This document shows positions 1 through 7,907 of a stretch of 40,381 nt of DNA, one piece after another. The notes below the pieces were generated by a model that did not search any database, was not told the DNA's origin, and saw nothing but the letters and a program-made list of their open reading frames with translations. A program made the position numbers and the translations under genes. Position 1 is the first letter of the stretch, and each line of letters starts with the position of its first letter. Source of the DNA: Hydrotalea sp. (GTDB lineage Bacteria > Pseudomonadota > Alphaproteobacteria > JASGCL01); NCBI GenBank assembly GCA_030054115.1, contig JASGCL010000013.1:1-40381 (forward strand). The letters run 5' to 3'.

Positions 1-1
1 T

Positions 2-43
2 TGGTATGGCGCGTTTGATATCGGCCTGCAATATGTTTTTTAA
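2..43 (+). CDS. C-terminal end of an outer-membrane beta-barrel protein (partial)
   Basis: Reading from base 2 gives WYGAFDIGLQYVF followed by TAA. A terminal Phe with hydrophobic or aromatic residues at every second position before it (Y, L, I, F) is the classic C-terminal beta-signal recognised by the BAM complex, so this is probably the last strand of a porin or autotransporter-type barrel whose body lies outside the window. Only 13 residues are visible, so the family cannot be named, and chance resemblance is possible. Confidence 0.45.
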   Translation, partial: WYGAFDIGLQYVF

Positions 44-131
44 CGGCGCGTTATTTTATTAGTGGCGGCAAGAATAAATGACGATTGCTATCTTTGACCT
101 TGCCTGTTTGGACTTTAATTTTATAATAAGT

Positions 132-596
132 CTATAGAGAAAAAATATTTTTTATTTTTTCTTTTATTTGATTAAAGTAAATCATCTCCAATTTTGCATC
201 CGTGCTATGCAGATTAACCAATGGCATCTTTTTATCGCCACTATAAACTTGCGTTAATCTAGAAAAGCTAACCGTCATCGGCATATCGCATAATGCCCAG
301 CTTTCTTTTTTGTTAAGCAAGCCGCATAAATTATATTTTGGAATATGAATAAATTTATCTGTGTCTATCTGAGGAATTTTAGAAGTTAAGGGAATAACAA
401 CCGCTGCACTCATTCTCGCATGGGCGAATAAAATAATGACTGGTCTGTCTTTCCAAATTTCAGGGTGTATAAAAGACTGAAATTGCGACTCAAGAGAATT
501 AATTTTTATACTACTATTGCTTATAGATGACACGGCATTGAAATCACACATTAAAATATGACGTTCTTTGCAAAATAATACAGGAAGTTTACCCAT
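132..596 (-). CDS. PemK/MazF-like toxin (putative mRNA interferase), no antitoxin beside it
   Basis: A 154-residue protein resembling the longer PemK/MazF-like toxins of alphaproteobacteria. The family pattern is visible in order: an N-terminal ILMCDF strand, KDRPVIILF, the VVIPLTS strand, then WALCDMPMTVSFSRL near the middle and a short helical tail. Members of this fold are ribosome-independent or -dependent endoribonucleases that cut mRNA. The ATG at 596 was chosen over an in-frame GTG at 653 because the longer form would translate through a terminator-like hairpin; no good ribosome binding site supports either. No small antitoxin ORF is visible on either side, so it is an orphan or is silenced another way. 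Function is inferred from family resemblance only. Confidence 0.6.
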   Translation of the reverse strand: MGKLPVLFCKERHILMCDFNAVSSISNSSIKINSLESQFQSFIHPEIWKDRPVIILFAHARMSAAVVIPLTSKIPQIDTDKFIHIPKYNLCGLLNKKESWALCDMPMTVSFSRLTQVYSGDKKMPLVNLHSTDAKLEMIYFNQIKEKIKNIFSL

Positions 597-608
597 AGTG
601 AAACAATC

Positions 609-643
609 AAAAAAATAACCCCTGCCGATATTATCGGCAGGGG
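609..643 (-). terminator. Rho-independent terminator-like hairpin
   Basis: A perfect 12-bp inverted repeat (CCCCTGCCGATA and its complement, one central base) is followed on the minus strand by TTA and seven T. It fits a terminator for the SRPBCC/corrinoid operon to its right. It also lies between a promoter-like sequence (692-720) and the toxin start at 596, so it could act as an attenuator of the toxin gene. Confidence 0.7.
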
Positions 644-691
644 CAAAACCCACTAAAGGGACTTATCAATAATTGCTCACTGATGTCATCA

Positions 692-720
692 TCTATAACA
701 TTTTATGGCAATTAAGTCAA
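692..720 (-). promoter_or_regulatory. Candidate promoter for the PemK-like toxin
   Basis: On the minus strand TTGACT and TATAGA are separated by exactly 17 bases. The predicted start near 685 would place the 609-643 hairpin inside an approximately 90-nt leader ahead of the toxin. Consensus match only. Confidence 0.4.
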
Positions 721-749
721 TAAAACCATAATAACAACATCACTATCTT

Positions 750-1160
750 TTATTTTTTAGATACGTGGTTTTTAAAATTATCCAAAATCGCCTGCCACCC
801 GCCGCGTTGCATCTCATGGCTATGAATGGTTTCGGGGTCAAAGGAAACCGTCACCAGCACCTCGCTTCCCTTTGGTTCAAAGGTAACATCGGCATAGCGA
901 CCGCCAAATTCATATTGAATCATCTGTTGCGGAACAACCTTGGTGTAGGTGCCAGCAAAATCAAAACCCTGCGAGCTGTCATCTTTGCTTTCCATACGCG
1001 ACGAAAACTTGCCGCCGACCTTTAAATCAACCTCGGCACGCGGGCAATGCCAATCCTGGCTTGCCGCATTCCACTGAGTAATGTCGTCCGGCGTGATGTA
1101 GGCTTGCCAAACTTTTTCTATTGTCCCGGCCACCATCGTGGAAACCGTTATCTTTGGCAT
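750..1160 (-). CDS. SRPBCC / AHSA1-domain protein
   Basis: A 136-residue single-domain protein of the START/SRPBCC helix-grip fold, close to the AHSA1 (activator of Hsp90 ATPase homologue 1-like) group. Typical features are the N-terminal strand ending in a VWQAYITPDDITQW helix, the GGKF turn, FAGTY, and a C-terminal helix starting at GGWQAILDNF. Such proteins bind small hydrophobic ligands and their substrates are usually unknown. A good ribosome binding site (GAGGG) precedes the ATG. It lies 18 bases downstream of the corrinoid-protein gene in the same direction, so the two are probably co-transcribed, and the hairpin at 609-643 would end the transcript. Confidence 0.85.
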   Translation of the reverse strand: MPKITVSTMVAGTIEKVWQAYITPDDITQWNAASQDWHCPRAEVDLKVGGKFSSRMESKDDSSQGFDFAGTYTKVVPQQMIQYEFGGRYADVTFEPKGSEVLVTVSFDPETIHSHEMQRGGWQAILDNFKNHVSKK

Positions 1161-1178
1161 AAACCCTCACCCTCAAGC

Positions 1179-1868
1179 TTATTTTTGATTATGGCGTCGC
1201 GCCATCCATTCCTTGGCGGTTTCAACCGCCACCGCGGCGTCGCGGCAATAGGCGTCTGCCCCAACCGATTTTGCAAATTCTTCGTTCAACGGCGCACCAC
1301 CCACCAACACGACATATTTATCGCGCAGACCTTTTTCTTTCAGGGTATCGACCACCACCTTCATGTATGGCATGGTCGTGGTAAGCAGGGCCGACATGCC
1401 AAGAATATCAGCGTCGTTTTTCTCCAGGGCCTCCAAATAATTTTCAACCGGGTTGTTGATACCAATATCGACCACGTCAAAACCGGCGCCTTCCATCATC
1501 ATGCCAACCAGGTTCTTGCCAATATCGTGAATATCACCCTTGACGGTGCCAATCACCATCTTGCCCTGTTTTGGCGCGCCAGTGGCGGCCAACAATGGGC
1601 GCAGGATATTCATCCCGGCCTTCATCGAATTGGCCGACATCAAGACCTCGGGCACGAACAAAATGCCATCGCGGAAATCAACCCCGACGATTCGCATCCC
1701 CTCGACCAATGCCTTGGTCAGCACATCATATGGTGCCCAACCGCGTTTCAGCAAGATATTGGTGCCGTCAACAATTTCATCGGCCAGACCATCGTAAAGG
1801 TCATCCCACATTTGCTCGGTTAATTCTTTATCGTCCAGTGTATTCAGGTCTAATTCGTCGCCAGCCAT
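1179..1868 (-). CDS. Corrinoid (B12-binding) protein, methyltransferase partner type
   Basis: A 229-residue two-domain cobalamin protein like the MetH B12 module and the MtbC/MtaC corrinoid proteins. Residues about 15-100 form the helical cap domain; residues about 103-220 form the Rossmann-like B12 domain. The cobalt-ligand motif D-x-H-x-x-G is visible as DIHDIG at 112-117 (His114), followed by the family's SALLTTT and VLVGGAP segments. Such proteins carry a methyl group between a substrate-specific methyltransferase and a second acceptor. Neither the methyltransferase nor a reactivation ATPase is encoded nearby, so its substrate is unknown. Start: ATG with a strong GGGGAGGA site upstream. 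It is first in an operon with the SRPBCC gene. Confidence 0.9.
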   Translation of the reverse strand: MAGDELDLNTLDDKELTEQMWDDLYDGLADEIVDGTNILLKRGWAPYDVLTKALVEGMRIVGVDFRDGILFVPEVLMSANSMKAGMNILRPLLAATGAPKQGKMVIGTVKGDIHDIGKNLVGMMMEGAGFDVVDIGINNPVENYLEALEKNDADILGMSALLTTTMPYMKVVVDTLKEKGLRDKYVVLVGGAPLNEEFAKSVGADAYCRDAAVAVETAKEWMARRHNQK

Positions 1869-1938
1869 GTCTTTTTCCTCCCCAGGTTTATTTGATTAAT
1901 TTATACGTATTTGTCCTTTATTCTGTTCCCTAGCTCGC

Positions 1939-1966
1939 CCTATCCTATTTTTCGGGTTTCTGTCAA
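1939..1966 (-). promoter_or_regulatory. Candidate promoter of the corrinoid-protein operon
   Basis: On the minus strand a perfect TTGACA is followed after 16 bases by GATAGG. The predicted start lies about 64 bases before the ATG at 1868. The -10 box is poor, so confidence is modest. Confidence 0.35.
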
Positions 1967-2063
1967 TCACTCTTTTTCGATTCTTTTCGTAAAAAAAACC
2001 TATAGGGCTTGTTAATCAAAAGGCCAAAACCCGTCACCAACAAGCCGCCCCGTAACAAGCCAC

Positions 2064-2092
2064 TTGACAATCGCTTTGGTATGGGTTACGAT
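2064..2092 (+). promoter_or_regulatory. Candidate promoter reading toward rne
   Basis: TTGACA and TACGAT are separated by exactly 17 bases, giving a start near 2099. The next convincing plus-strand gene is rne at 2637, which would have a leader of about 540 nt. Long autoregulatory leaders are known for RNase E in enterobacteria; here that role is only inferred. Confidence 0.45.
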
Positions 2093-2217
2093 AGTTTCAT
2101 CTTATTTTAGAGATTTTATACAAATTTTTTAAGTTTGATGGTGAATTTTTCAACAGAACTTATAAAAAAAACAACCCCTAAAATGCAAACAACAATATAA
2201 ACAACGAAACGGAGATT

Positions 2218-2400
2218 TTATTTTATAACGCCCACCAAAATTAAGGCAAAATAACCCAACGCCCAAACAACAGCGGCAAGGGTTACAAAAACCGGTTTTG
2301 ATGCAAAGGCGTAAGAAAAAAACGGAAGCAAGCGAATTATATTACCATTTATCAATAACAAAACTTTACAAAAAATAATTTTTATCGTGAACAACACCAT
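2218..2400 (-). CDS. Possible small membrane protein (unrecognised)
   Basis: A 60-codon ORF, ATG at 2400, encoding a very hydrophobic peptide. The last 28 residues (from ASKPVFVTLAAVVWALGY to the end) look like one clean membrane helix, and codon choice there resembles neighbouring genes. Against it: no ribosome binding site, no promoter, no recognised family, and it lies antisense inside the presumed rne leader. Treat as a guess. Confidence 0.25.
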   Translation of the reverse strand: MVLFTIKIIFCKVLLLINGNIIRLLPFFSYAFASKPVFVTLAAVVWALGYFALILVGVIK

Positions 2401-2636
2401 TAATAATTCAGCGTCAACGGTTGCCGTTGCATACCCGACCTTGGGTATTGCGGCCGGGCGTCATGCGCGCGCGACATTGATGGGTTTTGTTATTGATAAC
2501 GCCAGCCGGTTTATTGGGCTGGGTCAACTTTTGATCAATTTATTGACCAATAAAAACTATAGGACAGACAAACTGACGATGGCCGGCCAATTGAATTTGA
2601 CTGCGTCCCGTCATTATTATTCAATGGAGAAAAAAC
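2401..2636 (+). other. Untranslated leader region upstream of rne
   Basis: Apart from the doubtful minus-strand ORF at 2218-2400, the interval 1869-2636 has no convincing gene. The part next to rne holds an inverted repeat (GGTCAA and TTGACC, about 2521-2547) and ends with a GGAG ribosome binding site about 10 bases before the rne ATG. A plus-strand ORF starting at 2387 runs out of frame into rne and is considered spurious. Confidence 0.4.
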
Positions 2637-4931
2637 ATGAACAAACCAACCAACAAAATTCTTATCGACGCCGCCTACCCCGAGCAAACCCGACTTGCCA
2701 TCGTGGAAGGTAGCCAGTTACAAAACTACGACCAAGAAATATCAAACAACAAAACGTTAAAGGGCAATATCTACCTTGCCAAGGTGACGCGGGTCGAACC
2801 CTCGCTTCAGGCTTGCTTCGTTGATTACGGGCGCGAACGCCATGGGTTTTTATCCTTGACCGAAATTCACCCCGATTATTACCGCATTCCGGCGGCCGAT
2901 AAAAAAGCCCTGATGGAGGATTTGTATCAAGAACAAACCCGCGAACGCCAACCACGCGATAACCGCGATGGTTACCGTGGCCGCCGTGGTTATCGCCGCG
3001 ACGACGAACAACAATTTGATAACAACGACAATTACAACGCCGGCGACGACCAGGACAACCAAGGCCAAGATGGCGACCAACGTGATAACAACCAAGCTAA
3101 CGATGACCGCGGCGACGCGCCGCGTCGTCAATCATCGCGTCGCGCCGACAATCGAAATGACAATCGTTCGGGCAATCGCCAAGAATCGCGCCAAGAATCG
3201 CGCCAAGAATCGCGCCAAGAATCGCGGCAAGAAAACGCCGCTGGTTACCGCGCGCCGCGTTATGAATCGGATGTTATCGATGATTTAAACAACCTGCCGC
3301 CAATCGATACGAACGACGCGCCATACGACGCCAATGCGGCCGACGCCGAATCGCAAGACGCGCGCCAGGGTGATGACCGCCAAATGAATCGCAATGATGA
3401 CAATAATAATCAAGGCACCGCGCCCGACCAAGCGGGTCGTGATAATGATGACGATTACCAAGCTGGCGATAACTCACCTGACATCAATGATGTCGATGGT
3501 GACGAACCATTGGACGAAGATGGCAATCCCTATAATGATAATGATAATGACATCGATGGCGGCGATATCGACCGCTCGCGCATGTCGCGTTTTGTCAAAC
3601 GCCGTCGCTATAAAATTCAGGAGGTCATTAAAAAAGGCCAAGTGATTTTGGTCCAAGTGGTGAAGGACGAACGCGGCCAAAAGGGCGCGGCCATGACCTC
3701 TTACCTTTCGTTGGCCGGGCGTTATTGCGTTGTCATGCCAAACGCCACCAAGGGCGGCGGCATTTCGCGCAAAATCAGCCTCGCCGAGCGCGACCATTTG
3801 CGCAACGTGATGCGCTCTCTCAGCGTGCCGCAGGGCATGGGGCTTATCATTCGCACCGCCGGTGCCGACCGCAACGAAGATGAAATCAAAGCCGATTACG
3901 ATTACGTGCTGAAGCTTTGGGACCAGATTCGCGAATTGACCGTCTCATCCGAGGCTCCATTGTTGATTTATGACGAAGGGTCGCTGGTCAAAAAAGCCAT
4001 CCGCAATTATAACAACAGCAATATCGATGAAATTTGGATAGAGGGCGCGGAGGCGTTCGACGTGGCGATGGAAACCATGAAGGCGATTGCCCCCGAGGAA
4101 ACCGACAAGTTAAAAAAATACTTGGCGCGCGACCATAAAAATAAAAGCTTGTTTAATTTCGCCGACATCGAATATGAAATCCAAAGTATTTACGAACCAT
4201 ATGTGCCATTGCGGTCGGGTGGGATGTTGGTGATAAACCAAACCGAGGCCTTGGTGGCGATCGATGTGAACTCTGGCAAGGCGATTCGCGAACGCAATAT
4301 CGAGGAAACCGCCCTGCGCACCAACATGGAGGCCGCGGCCGAGGTCGCGCGTCAACTGCGCCTGCGCGACCTGTCGGGGCAAATCGTTATCGATTTTATC
4401 GACATGGAAAACAACCGCAATATCTATCAAGTGGAAAAATTTTTCCGCGACCAATTGCGCCAAGACCGCGCCCGCGTGCAAATCGGCCGTATCGGCATGT
4501 TTGGCATGTTGGAAATGACACGCCAACGTTTGCGCCCCAGCATCACCGAAACCGTGATGCAGGATTGCCCCCATTGCCATGGCACGGGAAAAACATTCCG
4601 CCCCGAATATTACAGCCTGCAGTTCCTGCGCGAGGTATTTAATTTGGTGCAAGAAAAAGGCGCGGGCAAAATTGTCGCCGAGGTGCCATCGGAATTGGCA
4701 AAAGATTTGCGCGCCACCAAACGCGACAAGTTAAACGAAATCGAAGATATTTACAAAGTCGATTTGGAATTCGTCGATTTGCCGCCAAAAAGTTTGGAGC
4801 CATATATCATCAATTACAGCAAGGGCAAGGGTAAGACGACCGATAAAAAAGCCGGCGGTAAGGGACGTGGTAAAAAATCATTGCCATTGGATTTTATCAG
4901 CGCGGCCAACCAACCCGACACCGGCAAATAA
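2637..4931 (+). CDS. rne: Ribonuclease E/G family endoribonuclease
   Basis: A 764-residue RNase E-type endonuclease for mRNA decay and rRNA/tRNA processing. The N-terminal RNase H-like and S1 parts occupy residues 1-95 and resume at about 320; between them lies an insertion of roughly 225 residues rich in D, N, R and Q. Insertions at this point are usual in alphaproteobacteria, but this one is very low in complexity and includes a repeated RQES motif. The DNase I-like catalytic site is clear: AIDVNSG (about 541-547) and IDFIDM (about 587-592) supply the metal-binding Asp residues, and CPHCHGTG from residue 644 is the Zn-link. After about residue 730 there is only a short Lys/Gly-rich tail, so the long C-terminal degradosome scaffold is absent. 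ATG with GGAG upstream. Confidence 0.95.
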   Translation: MNKPTNKILIDAAYPEQTRLAIVEGSQLQNYDQEISNNKTLKGNIYLAKVTRVEPSLQACFVDYGRERHGFLSLTEIHPDYYRIPAADKKALMEDLYQEQTRERQPRDNRDGYRGRRGYRRDDEQQFDNNDNYNAGDDQDNQGQDGDQRDNNQANDDRGDAPRRQSSRRADNRNDNRSGNRQESRQESRQESRQESRQENAAGYRAPRYESDVIDDLNNLPPIDTNDAPYDANAADAESQDARQGDDRQMNRNDDNNNQGTAPDQAGRDNDDDYQAGDNSPDINDVDGDEPLDEDGNPYNDNDNDIDGGDIDRSRMSRFVKRRRYKIQEVIKKGQVILVQVVKDERGQKGAAMTSYLSLAGRYCVVMPNATKGGGISRKISLAERDHLRNVMRSLSVPQGMGLIIRTAGADRNEDEIKADYDYVLKLWDQIRELTVSSEAPLLIYDEGSLVKKAIRNYNNSNIDEIWIEGAEAFDVAMETMKAIAPEETDKLKKYLARDHKNKSLFNFADIEYEIQSIYEPYVPLRSGGMLVINQTEALVAIDVNSGKAIRERNIEETALRTNMEAAAEVARQLRLRDLSGQIVIDFIDMENNRNIYQVEKFFRDQLRQDRARVQIGRIGMFGMLEMTRQRLRPSITETVMQDCPHCHGTGKTFRPEYYSLQFLREVFNLVQEKGAGKIVAEVPSELAKDLRATKRDKLNEIEDIYKVDLEFVDLPPKSLEPYIINYSKGKGKTTDKKAGGKGRGKKSLPLDFISAANQPDTGK
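3180..3227 (+). repeat. Four tandem 12-bp repeats inside rne
   Basis: CAAGAATCGCGC is repeated four times head to tail (last copy ends in G), followed by a partial copy. It encodes the RQES units in the disordered insertion of RNase E. The unit is a multiple of three, so copy-number change would keep the frame. Confidence 0.9.
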
Positions 4932-4999
4932 CCGTGGTTAATTTTTGATGTTATGTAGCGATAAATTTTTAATCAATATAAGAGATGGAAAACATGTTG

Positions 5000-5015
5000 A
5001 AAGCTAATTAGCTTT
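5000..5015 (+). other. 16-bp perfect palindrome between rne and the acyltransferase
   Basis: AAAGCTAATTAGCTTT is followed by GTTTT, so it might be a weak terminator for rne. It lies just after a five-codon ORF (ATG at 4994) with a purine-rich site before it, and 18 bases before the acyltransferase ATG. Confidence 0.3.
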
Positions 5016-5032
5016 GTTTTAATGCTCGTTTT

Positions 5033-7078
5033 ATGAGCAATAAGACCGCATACCGCGCAGACATTGATGGCTTGCGCGCCATTGCGGTGTTGTTGGTTGT
5101 TGGCTTTCACGCATTTCCCTATATCATCAGAAATGGTTTTATCGGGGTTGATGTTTTTTTCGTTATATCTGGTTTTTTAATCACTGGCATTATTCTGCAA
5201 GGATTGAACAATAATAATTTCAGCTTTGTTGAATTTTACAGCCGTCGCGTAAGGAGGATATTTCCTGCGCTGATTATTGTTTTAATCGCGGTGCTGGTTT
5301 TTGGCTATTTTTATTTATTTCCCTATGAATACAAACAGCTGGCAAAGCATGCTTTCGGCGGCACAGCTTTTATATCAAATTTCTTTTTCTGGAATGAAGT
5401 CGGTTATTTTGATAATTCCGCCAATACCAAACCATTGCTCCATTTATGGAGTCTTGCCATTGAAGAACAATTTTATATTATTTTTCCTTGCCTATTGTTT
5501 TTGTTATACAAAAGAAAGGTTGATTTATTGGTAGCGCTCGTAATTCTTTGGATTGCCTCCTTTGGATTTAATATATGGGAATACAAACATAATCTCACCG
5601 CAGATTTCTACTCACCGCTCACAAGATTTTGGGAAATTCTAACGGGTGCTATTTTATCTTATTTATCCCTACAGAAAAAAAATAAGCACCTTATTAACAA
5701 TGATTTTATCGCTAATATCATGTCCTTGGCTGGTATTACTATTATCCTAGTAAGCGCGTTACCACATGGGTTAGTTCGGGGGGGGGGGGGGCACCCGGGC
5801 ATCAGTGCGGTGCTTCCCGTTTTGGGTGGCGCAATGCTTATTGCTGGTCGTGGTGCCGCCAATAAGATATTGAGTCACAAATTCTTTACCTCCATCGGTC
5901 TTATCAGCTACCCGCTTTACCTTTGGCATTGGCCTATCTTGTCTTATATGACCATCTTAACTAGTAACTTTGATTTAAAGTATAGCACGACCATGCTGTA
6001 CCTATTACATATTTTTCCGACAGAAAGTATCTACCTTCTAAATAATATTATGACATTGTTATATAAAATTGCGGCTATAGTCGTCGCATTTTTATTATCT
6101 TATATAACCTATCAATATATCGAGAAAAAAATAAGGTCAGGCAAAAGTCAAAAGTCAAAAACCATGATGCTTGCCATTATAATGGCCGTAATATCTATAG
6201 CCTCCATCATTTTATATAAATTTACACCAGCAATAACTAAAAATAGTGGCAACCTCTATCAATTACACTATTTTTTTAGCGACGATAACCGCAGGGTGGA
6301 CCAAGCATGTTTGGACTATGTTGGAATAAAATTTTATAACAACGTTAATGCAAACAATGGCAATAGCTATTATTGTAAATTTAACAACATGCATAGCAAG
6401 ACCACTGTGGCTTTATTAGGTCATTCTCATGCTTTTGCTACGTATGATGGGGTGGCAAATTACTTAGCCAAAAAAAATATTAATACTTTTTTTATAACTA
6501 ATGACATCTATATTAAAGGAAGCAATAATACATGCGTTCAGGGTATCTTGCCTCCTTATAGACCATCATTGACTAGCAATGAAAAAAATATCTGTGATTC
6601 GTCAATGAAAAAAATATTAGATATATTGCATAACAAGAAAGATATTAAAAATATCTTTATTACTGATTATCCTTTTTTTGACCATGACGTCGACCGCGAC
6701 CCTTCCCCTCGATTGTTAATTAAACATCTAATCCAAGACAATAAAAAGGTTTACCTAATTGCGCATTATCCTACTCTGCGCAACGATCCTAGAAATTGTA
6801 TCACTTCACGACCGCCTTATAATAAAAGCTCAATGGTTGATTGTAGTTTTTTGGCAGACCATAATTTTGCCGCCATTTCATCAATCGAGAAGAGTAACAA
6901 TGTAACAATTATTGACCCTACACCCGCTTTTTGCCCAGAAAGAATTTGCAGTGCTTTCTCTCCGCAGGGTATTCTTCTATATTCAGATTGGCATCATCTT
7001 TCACAGGCTGGTAGCCAATTTCTTGCAGAAAATGTTCTTGCCCCTTACCTTGATAAAATAGCCAAAGAAAATCGTTAA
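5033..7078 (+). CDS. OafA-type membrane O-acyltransferase with SGNH domain
   Basis: A 681-residue protein of the acyltransferase-3/SGNH class that O-acetylates surface polysaccharides such as O-antigen. Residues 7-365 are the multi-pass acyltransferase-3 domain: the start ADIDGLRAIAVLLVVGFH carries the catalytic His26, followed by GVDVFFVISGFLI and LWSLAIEEQFY. Residues about 455-675 form the periplasmic SGNH domain, with block I as GHSHA (Ser465; the more common form is GDSHA) and block V as SDWHHLS (Asp652, His654/655). A run of 14 G (5778-5791) encodes RGGGG at 249-253 and is in frame here. The gene is more AT-rich than its neighbours, suggesting transfer. The ATG lacks an obvious ribosome binding site, but the N-terminus matches the family. 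Confidence 0.93.
   Translation: MSNKTAYRADIDGLRAIAVLLVVGFHAFPYIIRNGFIGVDVFFVISGFLITGIILQGLNNNNFSFVEFYSRRVRRIFPALIIVLIAVLVFGYFYLFPYEYKQLAKHAFGGTAFISNFFFWNEVGYFDNSANTKPLLHLWSLAIEEQFYIIFPCLLFLLYKRKVDLLVALVILWIASFGFNIWEYKHNLTADFYSPLTRFWEILTGAILSYLSLQKKNKHLINNDFIANIMSLAGITIILVSALPHGLVRGGGGHPGISAVLPVLGGAMLIAGRGAANKILSHKFFTSIGLISYPLYLWHWPILSYMTILTSNFDLKYSTTMLYLLHIFPTESIYLLNNIMTLLYKIAAIVVAFLLSYITYQYIEKKIRSGKSQKSKTMMLAIIMAVISIASIILYKFTPAITKNSGNLYQLHYFFSDDNRRVDQACLDYVGIKFYNNVNANNGNSYYCKFNNMHSKTTVALLGHSHAFATYDGVANYLAKKNINTFFITNDIYIKGSNNTCVQGILPPYRPSLTSNEKNICDSSMKKILDILHNKKDIKNIFITDYPFFDHDVDRDPSPRLLIKHLIQDNKKVYLIAHYPTLRNDPRNCITSRPPYNKSSMVDCSFLADHNFAAISSIEKSNNVTIIDPTPAFCPERICSAFSPQGILLYSDWHHLSQAGSQFLAENVLAPYLDKIAKENR
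5778..5791 (+). repeat. Poly-G tract (14 G) inside the acyltransferase gene
   Basis: Fourteen consecutive G follow a C within an AT-rich coding region. Losing one G moves translation into a frame that ends at TGA 5871-5873; gaining one ends at TAA 5863-5865. Either change would remove the rest of the membrane domain and the SGNH domain. This is the standard arrangement of a contingency locus switching by slipped-strand mispairing. Confidence 0.9.
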
Positions 7079-7869
7079 GCCCGTTTGATGCCGCGAAATG
7101 CCGTGCCGTCTTTTTCAAGACGCGCGCGGGTTTCGGTGTAATTGTCGATGGTTACCATCATGTCATTTGGGTTGGCCGATGAATGGATAATGCTGTCATT
7201 GTCCAACATCATGGCGACATGGCCGGCCCAAAAAACCAAATCACCGGCTTGGCGATTTTTTTCGTCGATGGGCGTTTTTAAAAAATCAAATTGCAACCCG
7301 CTGTCGCGCGGCAGGGCAATGCCGGCCGAGGCGTAAGCCATTTGCGTCAACCCCGAACAATCGGTGCCGGCAAAACTGCGCCCACCCCACAGGTATGGCG
7401 CGCCCAGCATCATCCGCGCCACCGCCAATGCAGATTGCTTGTCATTAACCGGCCGTAAATGATTGGCCAGCACGTAACCGCCGCTTGCCAATTCCACAAA
7501 ATTTCTTTTGTCTTTTTCTTTTTTCGCCACCACCCGCACCCGCGCCGGGTAAAACAACATTTGCAACGGCGTCGATTTAATATCGGCATCAAAATAAATG
7601 GTCGCCATGTTGCGCGCCAGAATATATTCATCGCCGCGCAACCATTGTTCGTGGTCGGTCAGGGCTTGGCGCAACACGTAACCTTCGTAACCATCAACGC
7701 CGGCGACCTTGGCCCAACCTTTATCCTCCGCCAAAATACTCACCATTTCGCCAAATAACAATTGACTGGTCAGCGGCGGGTGTGGGTTATCGGCGTCGAC
7801 CGGTTCTGCGACCATCGGCAAGGTCATGGCCATCACCATGTATTTTTTTGGGTTGCTGGGGTTTTTCAT
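7075..7869 (-). CDS. NlpC/P60 cell-wall endopeptidase with SH3-like domains
   Basis: A 264-residue peptidoglycan hydrolase-type protein. An N-terminal SH3-like region (to about residue 145) precedes the NlpC/P60 domain, whose catalytic Cys sits in GTDCSGL (Cys171) and whose His sits in AGHVAMM (His217). The family cuts stem peptides of peptidoglycan, typically at the D-Glu to diamino acid bond. No clear export signal is visible. I chose the ATG at 7869; a TTG six codons earlier (7887) is possible. It is the last gene of the ctpA-rppH-xth run, 38 bases after xth. Its stop codon overlaps the stop of the convergent acyltransferase gene. Confidence 0.9.
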   Translation of the reverse strand: MKNPSNPKKYMVMAMTLPMVAEPVDADNPHPPLTSQLLFGEMVSILAEDKGWAKVAGVDGYEGYVLRQALTDHEQWLRGDEYILARNMATIYFDADIKSTPLQMLFYPARVRVVAKKEKDKRNFVELASGGYVLANHLRPVNDKQSALAVARMMLGAPYLWGGRSFAGTDCSGLTQMAYASAGIALPRDSGLQFDFLKTPIDEKNRQAGDLVFWAGHVAMMLDNDSIIHSSANPNDMMVTIDNYTETRARLEKDGTAFRGIKRA

Positions 7870-7907
7870 TTTTTTTTTATTTCGCAAATTTTTTTAATAA
7901 TTATTTT

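Noticed and set aside
2387-2713. 108-codon plus-strand ORF overlapping the rne start
   Set aside because: It begins with GTG, has no ribosome binding site, and its last third is rne read in the wrong frame.
3180-3235. CRISPR-like or satellite array
   Set aside because: The 12-base units are adjacent without spacers and encode RQES in frame inside RNase E.
5000-5015. Strong terminator after rne
   Set aside because: The palindrome is AT-rich and followed by only four T, so it was listed only as a palindrome.
7075-7078. Functional meaning of the overlapping convergent stop codons
   Set aside because: Stops sharing TTAA are a simple consequence of close packing and occur often.
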